Of a stretch of DNA of 64,000 nt, positions 26,824 through 35,438 are shown in pieces (the first letter of the stretch is position 1; each line of letters opens with the position of its first letter). Made by a program: the position numbers and the translations under genes. The stretch is from JANNSX01 sp963741525 (lineage in GTDB: Bacteria > Pseudomonadota > Alphaproteobacteria > Rhizobiales > Hyphomicrobiaceae), in contig CAVUIW010000025.1 of NCBI GenBank assembly GCA_963741525.1, positions 1 to 64,000 on the forward strand, written 5' to 3'. The notes beneath the pieces are model-generated. The model saw nothing but the letters and a program-made list of their open reading frames with translations, searched no databases and was not told the origin of the DNA.

Positions 26824-27570
26824 ATGGGAACGTCGATGACGAACAAATCCACAACTCACGATCTCACAACCTCACAACCTCACAACTCCGTGCTGATTGA
26901 CGTGCAGAAGACCGGCCTCACGAACGTTAATCAACGCCTACAGAAAATCCCAGCCGGCTCCAACGAGACCCACTTCACGCTCGCCCATCCCGAAGGCGAG
27001 CACGTGCTAGCCGTCGGTCTCTCCTCCCCCATCACGGTCGAGATCATGGGCACCGCCGGCTACTACTGCGCCGGCATGAACAAGGAAGCCTCCGTCATCG
27101 TGCACGGCAACGTCTCCACGGGCGTTGCCGAGAACATGATGTCCGGCTATGTGCGGGTGAAGGGGAACGCTAGCCAATCGGCAGGCGCGACGGCGCACGG
27201 CGGCATGCTCGTGATCGAGGGCGACGCGGCGGCGCGCTGCGGCATCTCGATGAAGGGCGTCAATATCGTCGTCGGCGGCAATGTTGGACACATGAGTGCC
27301 TTCATGGCGCAGTCGGGCGCCATGGTCGTGCTCGGGAACGCGGGCGATGCGTTGGGTGACTCACTCTACGAGGCCCGCCTCTACTTGCGCGGCAAGGTGA
27401 AGAGCCTCGGCGCCGACTGCATCGAGAAGGAGATGACGGCGCATCATCTGGAGAAGCTCGCACGCCTCCTCGACAAGGCCGAGATGAAGGCCAATCCAAA
27501 AGAGTTTCGCCGCTACGGCTCGGCGCGGAAGCTGTACAATTTCAATATCGACAATGTTGACGCCTATTGA
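26824..27570 (+). CDS. glxC: GlxC-like glutamate synthase C-terminal (GXGXG) domain protein
   Basis: 248 residues. Right-handed beta-helix domain with repeated turns: VIVHGNVSTGVAENMMSGYV, RVKGNASQSAGATAHGGMLV, VGGNVGHMSAFMAQSGAMVV, then AKSLGADCIEKEM-like tail LGADCIEKEMTAHHLEKLAR. Forms part of the ammonia tunnel in the GlxBCD enzyme (or MgsB in N-methylglutamate synthase). The first 22 codons include the translated right-hand repeat (THDLTTSQPHNS); a GTG at 26890, giving MLIDVQKTGLTNVNQ, is in frame and closer to the family N-terminus, so the start may have moved when the cassette inserted. Confidence 0.9.
   Translation: MGTSMTNKSTTHDLTTSQPHNSVLIDVQKTGLTNVNQRLQKIPAGSNETHFTLAHPEGEHVLAVGLSSPITVEIMGTAGYYCAGMNKEASVIVHGNVSTGVAENMMSGYVRVKGNASQSAGATAHGGMLVIEGDAAARCGISMKGVNIVVGGNVGHMSAFMAQSGAMVVLGNAGDALGDSLYEARLYLRGKVKSLGADCIEKEMTAHHLEKLARLLDKAEMKANPKEFRRYGSARKLYNFNIDNVDAY
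26851..26889. repeat. Right tandem array, inverted copy inside the glxC 5-prime end
   Basis: ACAACTCACGATCTCACAAC and two further CTCACAAC units are the reverse complement of the left array at 26343-26407. It overlaps the predicted first codons of glxC. Confidence 0.92.
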
Positions 27571-27628
27571 TTGGGCACGTGCGACCGCCGATCGGCCATA
27601 CAATCCACTCACGACTTACGAGAGTCAC

Positions 27629-28966
27629 ATGGACCCCAAAGACGCCGCCCGCATCCCTCGCACGACGCCCCGCACCTCCGCGACGTTCGACGAGTATACC
27701 TTAAGCGAAATCCGCCGCGCGGCCGCCACCGGCATCTACGACATCCGCGGCGGCGGCGCGAAGCGCAAGGTGCCGCATTTCGACGATCTCCTTTTCCTCG
27801 GTGCGTCGATCTCGCGCTATCCGCTCGAGGGTTATCGCGAGAAATGCTCGACCGAAGTCGTGCTCGGCACCCGCTTCGCCAAGAAGCCGATCACGCTGAA
27901 GATCCCGATCACGGTTGCCGGCATGAGCTTCGGCTCGCTATCGGCGCAGGCGAAGGAAGCGCTCGGCCGCGGCGCGTCCATCGCCGGCACTTCGACGACG
28001 ACGGGCGACGGCGGCATGACACCCGAGGAGCGCGGCCAGTCGAAGATGCTCGTCTATCAGTATCTCCCCTCGCGCTACGGCATGAACCCGGATGACCTCC
28101 GTAAGGCCGACGCCATCGAGGTGGTCGTGGGGCAAGGCGCCAAGCCCGGCGGTGGCGGCATGCTGCTGGGTCAGAAGATTTCCGATCGCGTGGCACAGAT
28201 GCGCACGCTGCCGAAAGGCATCGACCAGCGCTCGGCCTGCCGGCATCCCGACTGGACCGGCCCGGATGATCTCGAGATCAAGATCCGGGAGCTCCGCGAA
28301 ATCACCAATTGGGAGAAGCCGATCTACATCAAAATCGGTGGCGCCCGGCCTTATTACGACACCACGCTCAGCATCAAATCCGGCGCCGACGTCGTCGTGC
28401 TCGACGGCATGCAGGGTGGGACGGCCGCGACGCAGGAAGTGTTCATCGAGCATGTCGGCCAGCCGATCCTCGCGTGCATTCCGCTCGCCATCCAGGCGCT
28501 GAAGGACCTCAACATGCATCGCAAGGTGCAGCTCATCGTCTCGGGTGGCATCAGGAACGGCGCGGATGTCGCAAAGGCCCTGGCGCTCGGCGCCGATGCC
28601 GTCTCGATCGGCACGGCGGCGCTGGTCGCCTTGGGTGATAACGATCCGCAGTGGGAGGATGAATACCAGAAGCTCGGCACGACAGCCGGCAGCTATGACG
28701 ACTGGCACGAGGGCTGCGATCCCGCAGGTATCACGACGCAGGACCCGGAGTTGGCCAAGCGCCTCGATCCGGTGAAGGCCGGGCGGCGGCTTGCCAACTA
28801 TCTGAAAGTCATGACGCTCGAGTGCCAGACAATCGCGCGCGCCTGCGGCAAGAGCCATGTGCACAATCTGGAGCCGGAGGATCTTGTCGCGCTCACCGTC
28901 GAGGCCGCCGCCATGGCCCGGGTGCCGCTGGCAGGGACGAGCTGGATTCCGGGTGTCGCGAAGTAG
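27629..28966 (+). CDS. glxD: GlxD-like FMN-binding glutamate synthase domain protein
   Basis: 445 residues. TIM-barrel FMN domain: GIYDIRGGGAKRKVPHFDDL, KIPITVAGMSFGSLSAQAKE, STTTGDGGMTPEER, EVVVGQGAKPGGGGMLLGQK, KIGGARPYYDTTLSIKSGAD, VVVLDGMQGGTAATQEVFIE, LIVSGGIRNGADVAKALALG; C-terminal Cys-rich part DDWHEGCDPAGITTQDPEL and LECQTIARACGK. Synthase subunit that reductively aminates a 2-oxo acid (or forms N-methylglutamate if MgsC-like). Start at 27629 gives family length; an upstream ATG at 27554 would overlap glxC by 17 bases. Confidence 0.92.
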   Translation: MDPKDAARIPRTTPRTSATFDEYTLSEIRRAAATGIYDIRGGGAKRKVPHFDDLLFLGASISRYPLEGYREKCSTEVVLGTRFAKKPITLKIPITVAGMSFGSLSAQAKEALGRGASIAGTSTTTGDGGMTPEERGQSKMLVYQYLPSRYGMNPDDLRKADAIEVVVGQGAKPGGGGMLLGQKISDRVAQMRTLPKGIDQRSACRHPDWTGPDDLEIKIRELREITNWEKPIYIKIGGARPYYDTTLSIKSGADVVVLDGMQGGTAATQEVFIEHVGQPILACIPLAIQALKDLNMHRKVQLIVSGGIRNGADVAKALALGADAVSIGTAALVALGDNDPQWEDEYQKLGTTAGSYDDWHEGCDPAGITTQDPELAKRLDPVKAGRRLANYLKVMTLECQTIARACGKSHVHNLEPEDLVALTVEAAAMARVPLAGTSWIPGVAK

Positions 28967-28991
28967 CTTCCAATAAAGGCAGGCGCATTCC

Positions 28992-29453
28992 ATGACCGAG
29001 CACACCGCCACCATCGCCTGGTCACGCGACGGCGCCGCCTTTTCCGACGGCAAGTTCAGCCGCCGGCACAGCTGGGCTTTCGATGGGGGTGCCGTGGTGA
29101 TGGGCTCGCCGGCGCCCGCTGTTGTTCCGCCGCCGATGTCGGACCCGGCCGGAGTCGACCCCGAGGAAGCCTTTGTCGCCTCGCTCTCGAGTTGCCATAT
29201 GCTGTTCTTCTTGGCGCTGGCCACGAAGAAGCGCTTCGTCGTCGATAGCTATGTGGACGAGGCCGTTGGCCTCCTGGGCAAGCGCGCCGATGGCAAGACC
29301 ATGATGCAGCGCGTGACGCTGCGCCCGAAGGTCGTCTTCTCCGGCGACAAGCTGCCCAGTGCCGAGGATATCGCCGCCCTCCATCACCAGTCGCATGATC
29401 TGTGCTATATCGCCAACTCCGTGACGACCGAGGTGATCGTCGAGCCCCGCTGA
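28992..29453 (+). CDS. OsmC family protein
   Basis: 153 residues. Two redox cysteines, Cys68 (SLSSCHMLFFL) and Cys138 (SHDLCYIANS), in the OsmC/Ohr fold, a thiol peroxidase family that reduces organic hydroperoxides. Placed between glxD and glnT on the same strand with 25 and 71 base gaps, so cotranscribed with the nitrogen operon, as is often seen beside GlnT-type genes. Ohr or general OsmC cannot be told apart with certainty. Confidence 0.88.
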   Translation: MTEHTATIAWSRDGAAFSDGKFSRRHSWAFDGGAVVMGSPAPAVVPPPMSDPAGVDPEEAFVASLSSCHMLFFLALATKKRFVVDSYVDEAVGLLGKRADGKTMMQRVTLRPKVVFSGDKLPSAEDIAALHHQSHDLCYIANSVTTEVIVEPR

Positions 29454-29524
29454 ACGCCTCGTCAACCCAAATCGGTGCCGCCCGGCATCGCACGACTTCA
29501 AGAACAATTCCACGGGAGGAAACC

Positions 29525-30832
29525 ATGTCTGCCGACTTGACCGCCTATGCCAAAGAGCGCGGCATCAGATACTTTCTCATCAACTTCACCGATCTCTTCG
29601 GCATGCAGCGCGCCAAGCTCGTGCCGACGCAGGCGATGGCGGGCATGCAGAAATCGGGCGCGGGCTTTGCGGGCTTCGCCACCTGGCTCGACATGACGCC
29701 GGCGCATCCCGATATGTTCGCCATGCCCGACCCCGCTTCCGTCATCCAGCTGCCCTGGAAGAAGGACACCGCCTGGGTCGCCTCCGATCTCGTGATGGAC
29801 GGGAAATTCGTCGAGCAGGCCCCGCGCGTGATTCTGAAGAAGCTGATCAAGCAGGCGGCCGACAAGGGTTATCGGCTGAAATCCGAAGTCGAATGCGAGT
29901 ATCACTTGATCTCCGCCGACGGAAAGTCCATCGCCGACCACCGCGATACGCAGGAGAAGCCCTGCTACGACCAGCAGGCGCTGACGCGGCGGATGGATAT
30001 CATCACCGAAATCTGCGATTGCATGCTCGAGCTCGGCTGGAACCCCTACCAGAACGACCATGAGGACGCGAACGGTCAGTTCGAGATGAACTGGGACTTC
30101 GACGATGCCCTCATCACCTCCGACCGGCACGCCTTCTTCAAATACATGACGCGGACGATCGCCGAGAAGCATGGGCTACGCGCGACCTTCATGCCAAAGC
30201 CCTTCTCCAATCTCACCGGCAACGGCTGCCACATGCATCTCTCTATATGGAGCATGGACGGCAAGACGAACCTGTTTGACGATCCCAAGGGCACGCTCGG
30301 CCTGACGCCGATGGCCTACAACTTCGTCGGCGGCATTCTGGCCAACGGCGAGTCGCTGTGCGCTATCACCAACCCGACCGTCAATTCTTACAAACGCATT
30401 AACGCGCCGCGCACGATCTCTGGCGCCACCTGGTCGCCCAATACACTCACCTTCGGCGGCAACAACCGCACGAACATGGTGCGCATCCCGGACGGCGGGC
30501 GCTGCGAGATCCGGCTGGCGGACGGCGCGGTCAATCCGTATCTCCACCACGCCGTATACTTGGCGGCCGGCATCGACGGCATCGAGCACAAGCGCGATCC
30601 CGGACCCCGGCACGACATCGATATGTATGCCGATGGCCACAAGGCGCCGGAGGCCAAGCGGCTTCCCCTCAACTTGCTCGATGCGCTGCGTGCCTTCGAG
30701 GGCAACAAGTTCTTGAGGGGCCAGCTCGGCGAAGAGTTCTCGAAAGCCTATCTGAAGCTCAAGACGGTGGAGTGGAATCAGTACGCGGCTCATTTGACCG
30801 AGTGGGAGCGCAACACGACGCTCGATTGCTGA
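29525..30832 (+). CDS. glnT: Type III glutamine synthetase GlnT (or gamma-glutamylmethylamide synthetase)
   Basis: 435 residues. ATP-dependent ligation of ammonia (or methylamine) to glutamate. Seen: IRYFLINFTDLFGMQRAKLV, ECEYHLI (metal Glu), NDHEDANGQFEMNWDFDDAL, MPKPFSNLTGNGCHMHLSIW, NSYKRINAPRTISGATWSPN and NRTNMVRIPDGGRCEIRLAD. GGGAGGA precedes ATG 29525; the longer open frame from 29402 overlaps osmC and is not used. Rhizobial GlnT and methylotroph GmaS are close homologues, so the amine substrate is undecided. A terminator follows at 30854. Confidence 0.9.
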   Translation: MSADLTAYAKERGIRYFLINFTDLFGMQRAKLVPTQAMAGMQKSGAGFAGFATWLDMTPAHPDMFAMPDPASVIQLPWKKDTAWVASDLVMDGKFVEQAPRVILKKLIKQAADKGYRLKSEVECEYHLISADGKSIADHRDTQEKPCYDQQALTRRMDIITEICDCMLELGWNPYQNDHEDANGQFEMNWDFDDALITSDRHAFFKYMTRTIAEKHGLRATFMPKPFSNLTGNGCHMHLSIWSMDGKTNLFDDPKGTLGLTPMAYNFVGGILANGESLCAITNPTVNSYKRINAPRTISGATWSPNTLTFGGNNRTNMVRIPDGGRCEIRLADGAVNPYLHHAVYLAAGIDGIEHKRDPGPRHDIDMYADGHKAPEAKRLPLNLLDALRAFEGNKFLRGQLGEEFSKAYLKLKTVEWNQYAAHLTEWERNTTLDC

Positions 30833-30853
30833 TAAACGGGCAAATTCAGAAGC

Positions 30854-30882
30854 AAGGCCGCGCCATCGAGCGCGGCCTTTGT
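30854..30882 (+). terminator. Rho-independent terminator of the glxBCD-osmC-glnT operon
   Basis: AAGGCCGCGC-CATCGA-GCGCGGCCTT, perfect 10-bp stem, followed by TTGTCATTT, 21 bases after the glnT stop. Confidence 0.85.
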
Positions 30883-31106
30883 CATTTCGCTCCCTGCCGG
30901 CTACGCCGCCAAGTGTTCCAACTTTCATAAAATTCGATCCATTCCGGGCACGTCTTTTTCATTAAAACTCCGAGCAAAGTGCGTGATCCGATTAAATTGT
31001 CGTTCTCACTTGAATGCTACAACGCTCGCAACGGTCTAGGTGGAGGCGTTGGGGCTTGTCATCGGAACGACCGGGTGTAGTCCTAATTTTACGGGGAATC
31101 CCTCAC

Positions 31107-32328
31107 ATGGCGACGATCAACGGCAACGGCCTCGGTAACAAGCTGCGGGGCACCACGCTCAACGACACCATCAACGGCCTCGCCGGCGCCGACTACCTCT
31201 ACGGCGGCCTCGGAAATGACACTCTCAATGGCGGCACCGGCAACGACAAGCTCTACGGCGAAGTTGGCGACGACACGCTGAACGGCGATGCCAACAATGA
31301 CGCGCTCTACGGTGGCGCCGGCGCCGACACGCTCAACGGCGGCCTAGGCAACGACCAGCTCTTCGGTAGCACGGGCATCGACACACTTAATGGCGGCGAC
31401 AACACCGACACGCTCACGGGCGGCGCTGGCGCTGACGCCATCGACGGCGGCAACGGTTTTGACACTGTCTCGTACAATTTGTCGGACATCAAATCGGGCG
31501 TCATCGTCGACCTGGCGGCTGGCCTCGGCTCGGACGGCGACGCTCAGGGCGACACGTACACCAGCATCGAGAACGTAATGGGCTCGTTGTTCGATGACTA
31601 CATCGACGGGAACGGCAGCGCCAACACCCTGAACGGCAACGGCGGCAACGACTTGATCCAGGACGGCGCCGGCGCTGATCTCGTCAATGGTGGCGAGGGC
31701 TCCGATGTGATCCTGGTCACGGTCGACGGCGATATCGACACGTATGACGGCGGAACCGGCTCAGGTGACATGCTCGATCTGTCGAACTTTGGCGTCGGCA
31801 TGACGGTCATCCTGTCGACCACGACCGGCACCGCGTCCAACGGCACCGTCACCGACAAGGTCAAGGGCTTCGAAGCTGTCCAAGGCACCGCCCAGGCCAA
31901 CTCGATCACCGGCAGCAACTTCGGTGAGAAGCTCTATGGCGGCGCCGGCAGCGACACCATCCGGTCGGTTGGCGGCCATGACCGGCTCTGGGGTGATGCG
32001 GATTCGGATCGGTTCGTTTTCCAGTCCACGGACGTGTTTAGCAACACGCTCGGCTGGCTGGGCCACGATCGCATCATGGACTTCGATGCGGCCGGTGCCG
32101 ACGCCGATATCATCGACATTTCCGAGATGCTCGAGGGTATCGACGTGACGCTCGACGCCGACCTCGACTTGGCCGTGACGCTTGTCGAGTTCTGGCGGCA
32201 ATACCTTCATCTCGTCGATGTACGCGATCGGCAGCGCCCAGGAGTACGTTTGCGTCCTCGTCGGCGTCACGGGCCTTGTCGATGCGTCCGACATGCGCAC
32301 CGCCGGCCTGCTTGACACCACGATCTAA
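31107..32328 (+). pseudogene. RTX-type calcium-binding protein, frameshift near C-terminus
   Basis: About 406 residues after correction. Starts MATINGNGLGNKLRGTTLND, then arrays of the GGxGxDxLx calcium-binding nonapeptide at residues 25-125 (for example GGTGNDKLYGEVGDDTLNGD) and again near 170-210 and 275-300 (YGGAGSDTIRSVGGHDRLWG). A shift near 32190 would garble the last 45 residues; the alternative frame reads GGNTFISSMYAIGSAQEYVC and ends TAGLLDTTI, an uncharged tail typical of type I secretion signals. Probably an exported surface or matrix protein. No type I transporter genes adjoin. Two terminators follow. Confidence 0.85.
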
Positions 32329-32338
32329 TCGCTCAACT

Positions 32339-32360
32339 CGGAGCCGCTTCGGCGGCTCCG
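32339..32360 (+). terminator. Hairpin with TTCG tetraloop after the RTX gene
   Basis: CGGAGCCGC-TTCG-GCGGCTCCG, perfect 9-bp stem, 10 bases after the corrected stop codon. No long T-run, so probably works with the next hairpin. Confidence 0.65.
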
Positions 32361-32379
32361 ATGTCCGGCGACGATCTAG

Positions 32380-32414
32380 AAACGGCCCAGTGACCCTGTC
32401 GCTGGGCCGTTTCC
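32380..32414 (+). terminator. Second terminator hairpin after the RTX gene
   Basis: AAACGGCCCAG / CTGGGCCGTTT, perfect 11-bp stem with an 11-base loop, ending in TTTCC. The A-tract on one side and T-tract on the other suggest function in both directions. Bases 32415-32705 show no gene. Confidence 0.75.
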
Positions 32415-32705
32415 GCTCCAGAGTCACCTGGCATGAAGTGGGGCAGCGGTGCCCTCTCCTCGACCGCAACAAAGATGTGTCAGACGTGTGTCTGACCGTC
32501 CGGCCCCAACGCCGAAGCAGCCAAGCTCGGGTGGGGACCTCCGAAAGGCTGCGTCAATCGCATCAACTTACCTTGTCAACTATCTGGTAAGCCTCCACAA
32601 TTCTGCCCAGCTTGGGGACGAATCCTCATTGCTTCGTGCGTTGCCGGCCTAGCTCGGGCGCCAGTGCTCTCCTATTGTTCGCGGCCCCCTGCCGCCCGGT
32701 ACCGC

Positions 32706-33995
32706 ATGCCCATCGTCTTCCTCCAGGCCTCGACCCCCGACTGGCAACCCCTGCTCGACCGGCTGTCGCGCGAGCTGCCCAACCTCCTCGACCAGCTGCT
32801 TTCGCCCTGGATGCTGCCGCAGCTCATCGTCGTGCCGGCCTGCTACTACCTCGCGCGCTGGCTGACCCCGCGCGTCCGGCCGCACTTCGACCGCTGGCTG
32901 GCCCAACTGCAGTTGCCGGCGCCGATCCGGAGCTTTCTCGAGCTGCCGCTCCTCCAGCTCAAATGGATCCTCTTCGTCGCCCTCCTCTGGCTCTCGCTCG
33001 GCCTGATGCGGCAAGCAACATGGGCGAGCCGCAGCTATCTCGTGACGCTCGCCGCCAGCCTCGCCACCGCCTGGGTGACGGTCAACATCGTTTCCGCGCT
33101 GGTGAAGAACAAATCGCTGTCCAGGGCCTTCGCCATGGTCGCCTGGGCCATCGCGGCGCTTTACATCCTGGGCCTGCTGGATGACGTGCAGTCGACGCTC
33201 GACGCGCTGGCCGTCACCATCGGCGAGCTGAGGATCTCCGCCCTCGGCCTCATCAAGGGCGGTATTATCCTCGGCATCACGCTGTGGATCGCCACCGCCG
33301 TCAGCGCCTTCGCCGACCGGCGCCTGCACAAATCCTTCGAGCTCACCCCTTCCGTCGAGGTGCTGTTCGGCAAGATCATCAAGGCGGCGCTCGTCACGGC
33401 GGCGGTGGCGATCACGCTGTCCTCGATCGGCATCCAGCTGACCGCCTTGACCGTGTTCTCGGGCGCGCTCGGCCTCGGCATCGGCTTCGGCCTGCAGAAG
33501 GTCGCCTCAAACCTGATGAGCGGCATCATTATCCTCCTCGACCGCTCGGTGAAGCCGGGCGACGTCATCCAGCGGGGCGAGACCTTCGGCTGGATCACGG
33601 ATTTGCGCGCCCGCTACGTCTCGGTCGCGACCCGCGACGGCGTCGAGTATCTGATCCCGAACGAAGACTTCGTCACCAGCCAGGTGATCAACTGGTCCTA
33701 CTCGGATCCCAAGGTCAGGCTCGAGGTGAAGTTCGGCGTGGCGCCCGGTAACAACCCGCACAAAATCGCCGAACTCGCCTCTGCCTCGGCTGTCAAAGTG
33801 CCCCGCGTACTGGCGACGCCCGGGGCCGAATGCCATCTGATCTCGCTCAGCGCCAACTCGCTCGAATTCCTGCTCCGCTTCTGGATCCAGGACCCCATCG
33901 TCGGCACGACGAACATCCGCAGCGAGGTGTTGCTGGCGGTGTGGGACGGCCTCAAGGCCGAGGGCATCGAGCTGGTTTCGGCGACGAACAGCTGA
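32706..33995 (+). CDS. MscS family mechanosensitive ion channel
   Basis: 429 residues. Several hydrophobic helices (LKWILFVALLWLSLGLM, YLVTLAASLATAWVTVNIVS, FAMVAWAIAALYILGLL, GLIKGGIILGITLWIATAVS) precede the MscS core: pore helix TVFSGALGLGIGFGLQKVAS followed by NLMSGIIILLDRSVKPGDVI and the beta domain with ARYVSVATRDGVEYLIPNED. Opens under membrane tension to release solutes in hypo-osmotic shock. ATG 32706 is chosen; the frame is open back to 32664. Monocistronic. Confidence 0.93.
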   Translation: MPIVFLQASTPDWQPLLDRLSRELPNLLDQLLSPWMLPQLIVVPACYYLARWLTPRVRPHFDRWLAQLQLPAPIRSFLELPLLQLKWILFVALLWLSLGLMRQATWASRSYLVTLAASLATAWVTVNIVSALVKNKSLSRAFAMVAWAIAALYILGLLDDVQSTLDALAVTIGELRISALGLIKGGIILGITLWIATAVSAFADRRLHKSFELTPSVEVLFGKIIKAALVTAAVAITLSSIGIQLTALTVFSGALGLGIGFGLQKVASNLMSGIIILLDRSVKPGDVIQRGETFGWITDLRARYVSVATRDGVEYLIPNEDFVTSQVINWSYSDPKVRLEVKFGVAPGNNPHKIAELASASAVKVPRVLATPGAECHLISLSANSLEFLLRFWIQDPIVGTTNIRSEVLLAVWDGLKAEGIELVSATNS

Positions 33996-34191
33996 GCTGA
34001 TCCTCCTCCGAGTTGCATCGGCCCTTCGCGCTCCGCCACAACAGCCGTTCCCGAACGGAACAGCGGCTAACCCAGAATTAACCAACCCGGCCTAAGCTGC
34101 CATCACGCCGCAAAGGGCATTGCCTGATTGCGGAGGGGACAGTCATCGGCCCGCGGTCGCGGGTGCGTTAAATTATTGAGGAGTAAGAGAA

Positions 34192-34686
34192 ATGCTCGCG
34201 TTCTGTAAGCGTCTAAGCCTGGTTCTTGGTGCCGTTGCGGGTCTGGCGTTCGCCTCTGGGTCGGCCAATGCCCAGACCACCGTCACCGACACATTCGACG
34301 TGTTGATCACCATCACCGCCGAGTGCGTTCTGACGAACCCGACGAACATGAACTTCGGTACCGAAGGTGTTCTCGACACGGCGGTCAACGCGTCTGCCAC
34401 ATTCGACGTGCAGTGCACCGATACCACTCCGTTCGACATGGGCCTCGACCAAGGTCTTCACACTACGCGCCGCATGAATGACGGCGGAACAAACTATGTC
34501 GACTACGAGCTGTATGCCGACGCCGGCCACACCGACGTCTGGGGCGAGACCATCGGCACCGATACCGAAACCGCCACCGGCGACGGCACGGCCATCACCT
34601 ACACGGTCCACGGCCAGGTCCCGGTCCAGACGACGCCTGCTCCGGGCAACTACACCGACACTGTCGAAATCCAAGTCACCTACTGA
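34192..34686 (+). CDS. Spore coat U (SCPU) domain pilin, CsuA/B type
   Basis: 164 residues. Signal peptide (LVLGAVAGLAFASGSANAQ), then one SCPU domain: ITAECVLTNPTNMNFGTEGV, FDVQCTDTTPFDMGLDQGLH, TTRRMNDGGTNYVDYELYAD, YTDTVEIQVTY. The paired cysteines and the C-terminal beta strand fit a donor-strand-exchanged pilus subunit of the archaic (sigma) chaperone-usher class. Strong ribosome site GAGGAGTAAGAG. First gene of the pilus operon and the only separate pilin, so probably the main shaft subunit. Confidence 0.9.
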   Translation: MLAFCKRLSLVLGAVAGLAFASGSANAQTTVTDTFDVLITITAECVLTNPTNMNFGTEGVLDTAVNASATFDVQCTDTTPFDMGLDQGLHTTRRMNDGGTNYVDYELYADAGHTDVWGETIGTDTETATGDGTAITYTVHGQVPVQTTPAPGNYTDTVEIQVTY

Positions 34687-34711
34687 TCACCTCATCAACA
34701 AGGTCGCCGCC

Positions 34712-35438
34712 ATGAGCCTTCGGTTTGCCGCCGTCGTTCTCTCTGGAATTCTTGCACTGTGTGGACCAGCCCTGGCCACCTCGCTGCAAGTCTCGCCGGT
34801 CCTGATCGACGTGCCAGCACCCGGAGCGGCGGCGACTGTCACAATCGCCAACCTGAGCGAGGACGCTGTCGTCGCTCAGGCCCGTGTTTTCAAATGGGTT
34901 CAAGAAAACGGCGCCGACAAGCTCGTCGAGACGAAAGACGTCGTCGTTAGCCCGCCCATCGTCAAACTGAAGCCAAACAGCAAGTCGGTGCTTCGCGTGG
35001 TCCGCCGCGCCAAGACCGCGCCGCAAGGCGAGGAAAGCTACCGGCTCGTCATCGACCAGGTGCCGGAGAAGAGGCGGCGTCCGGGCACCGGCATAACCTT
35101 CGCCGTCCGCTACTCGATCCCCGTCTTCTTCGGCGGCCTCGAGAACGAGAACGCGCCGCTCATCTGGGAGGTCGCGAGCAAGGGCGGCCGGACCATCGTC
35201 TCGGCGACCAACGCCGGCTCGCGCCGCGTCCGTCTCGCCGACCTCAAAATCAAAACCGGCTCGGGCTCGCATGACCATCGGCAAGGGGCTCGCCGGCTAC
35301 GTGCTACCGCGTTCGACGATGACATGGACGGTCGACCGCGCGTTGAAGGGCAGCAAACAGGGAGGGACGGTCGCGATTACCGCACAGACCGAGCATGGAC
35401 CGCTTCAAGCCACTGGAACCATCCAAGCGGCGCAATGA
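34712..35438 (+). pseudogene. Pilus periplasmic chaperone, CsuC type, one frameshift
   Basis: About 241 residues after removing one base. Signal peptide ending GPALA, then TSLQVSPVLIDVPAPGAAAT and the PapD-like G1 strand KPNSKSVLRVVRR; FAVRYSIPVFFGG. After a shift near 35265 the second domain continues MTIGKGLAGYVLPRSTMTW and ends GPLQATGTIQAAQ at 35438. Folds and caps pilins for donor-strand exchange. Begins 26 bases after the pilin; its corrected end overlaps the usher start by 44 bases. Confidence 0.85.

Noticed and set aside
31107..32328. RTX gene as part of a type I secretion operon
   Set aside because: Neither an ABC exporter (HlyB type) nor a membrane-fusion protein gene flanks it.
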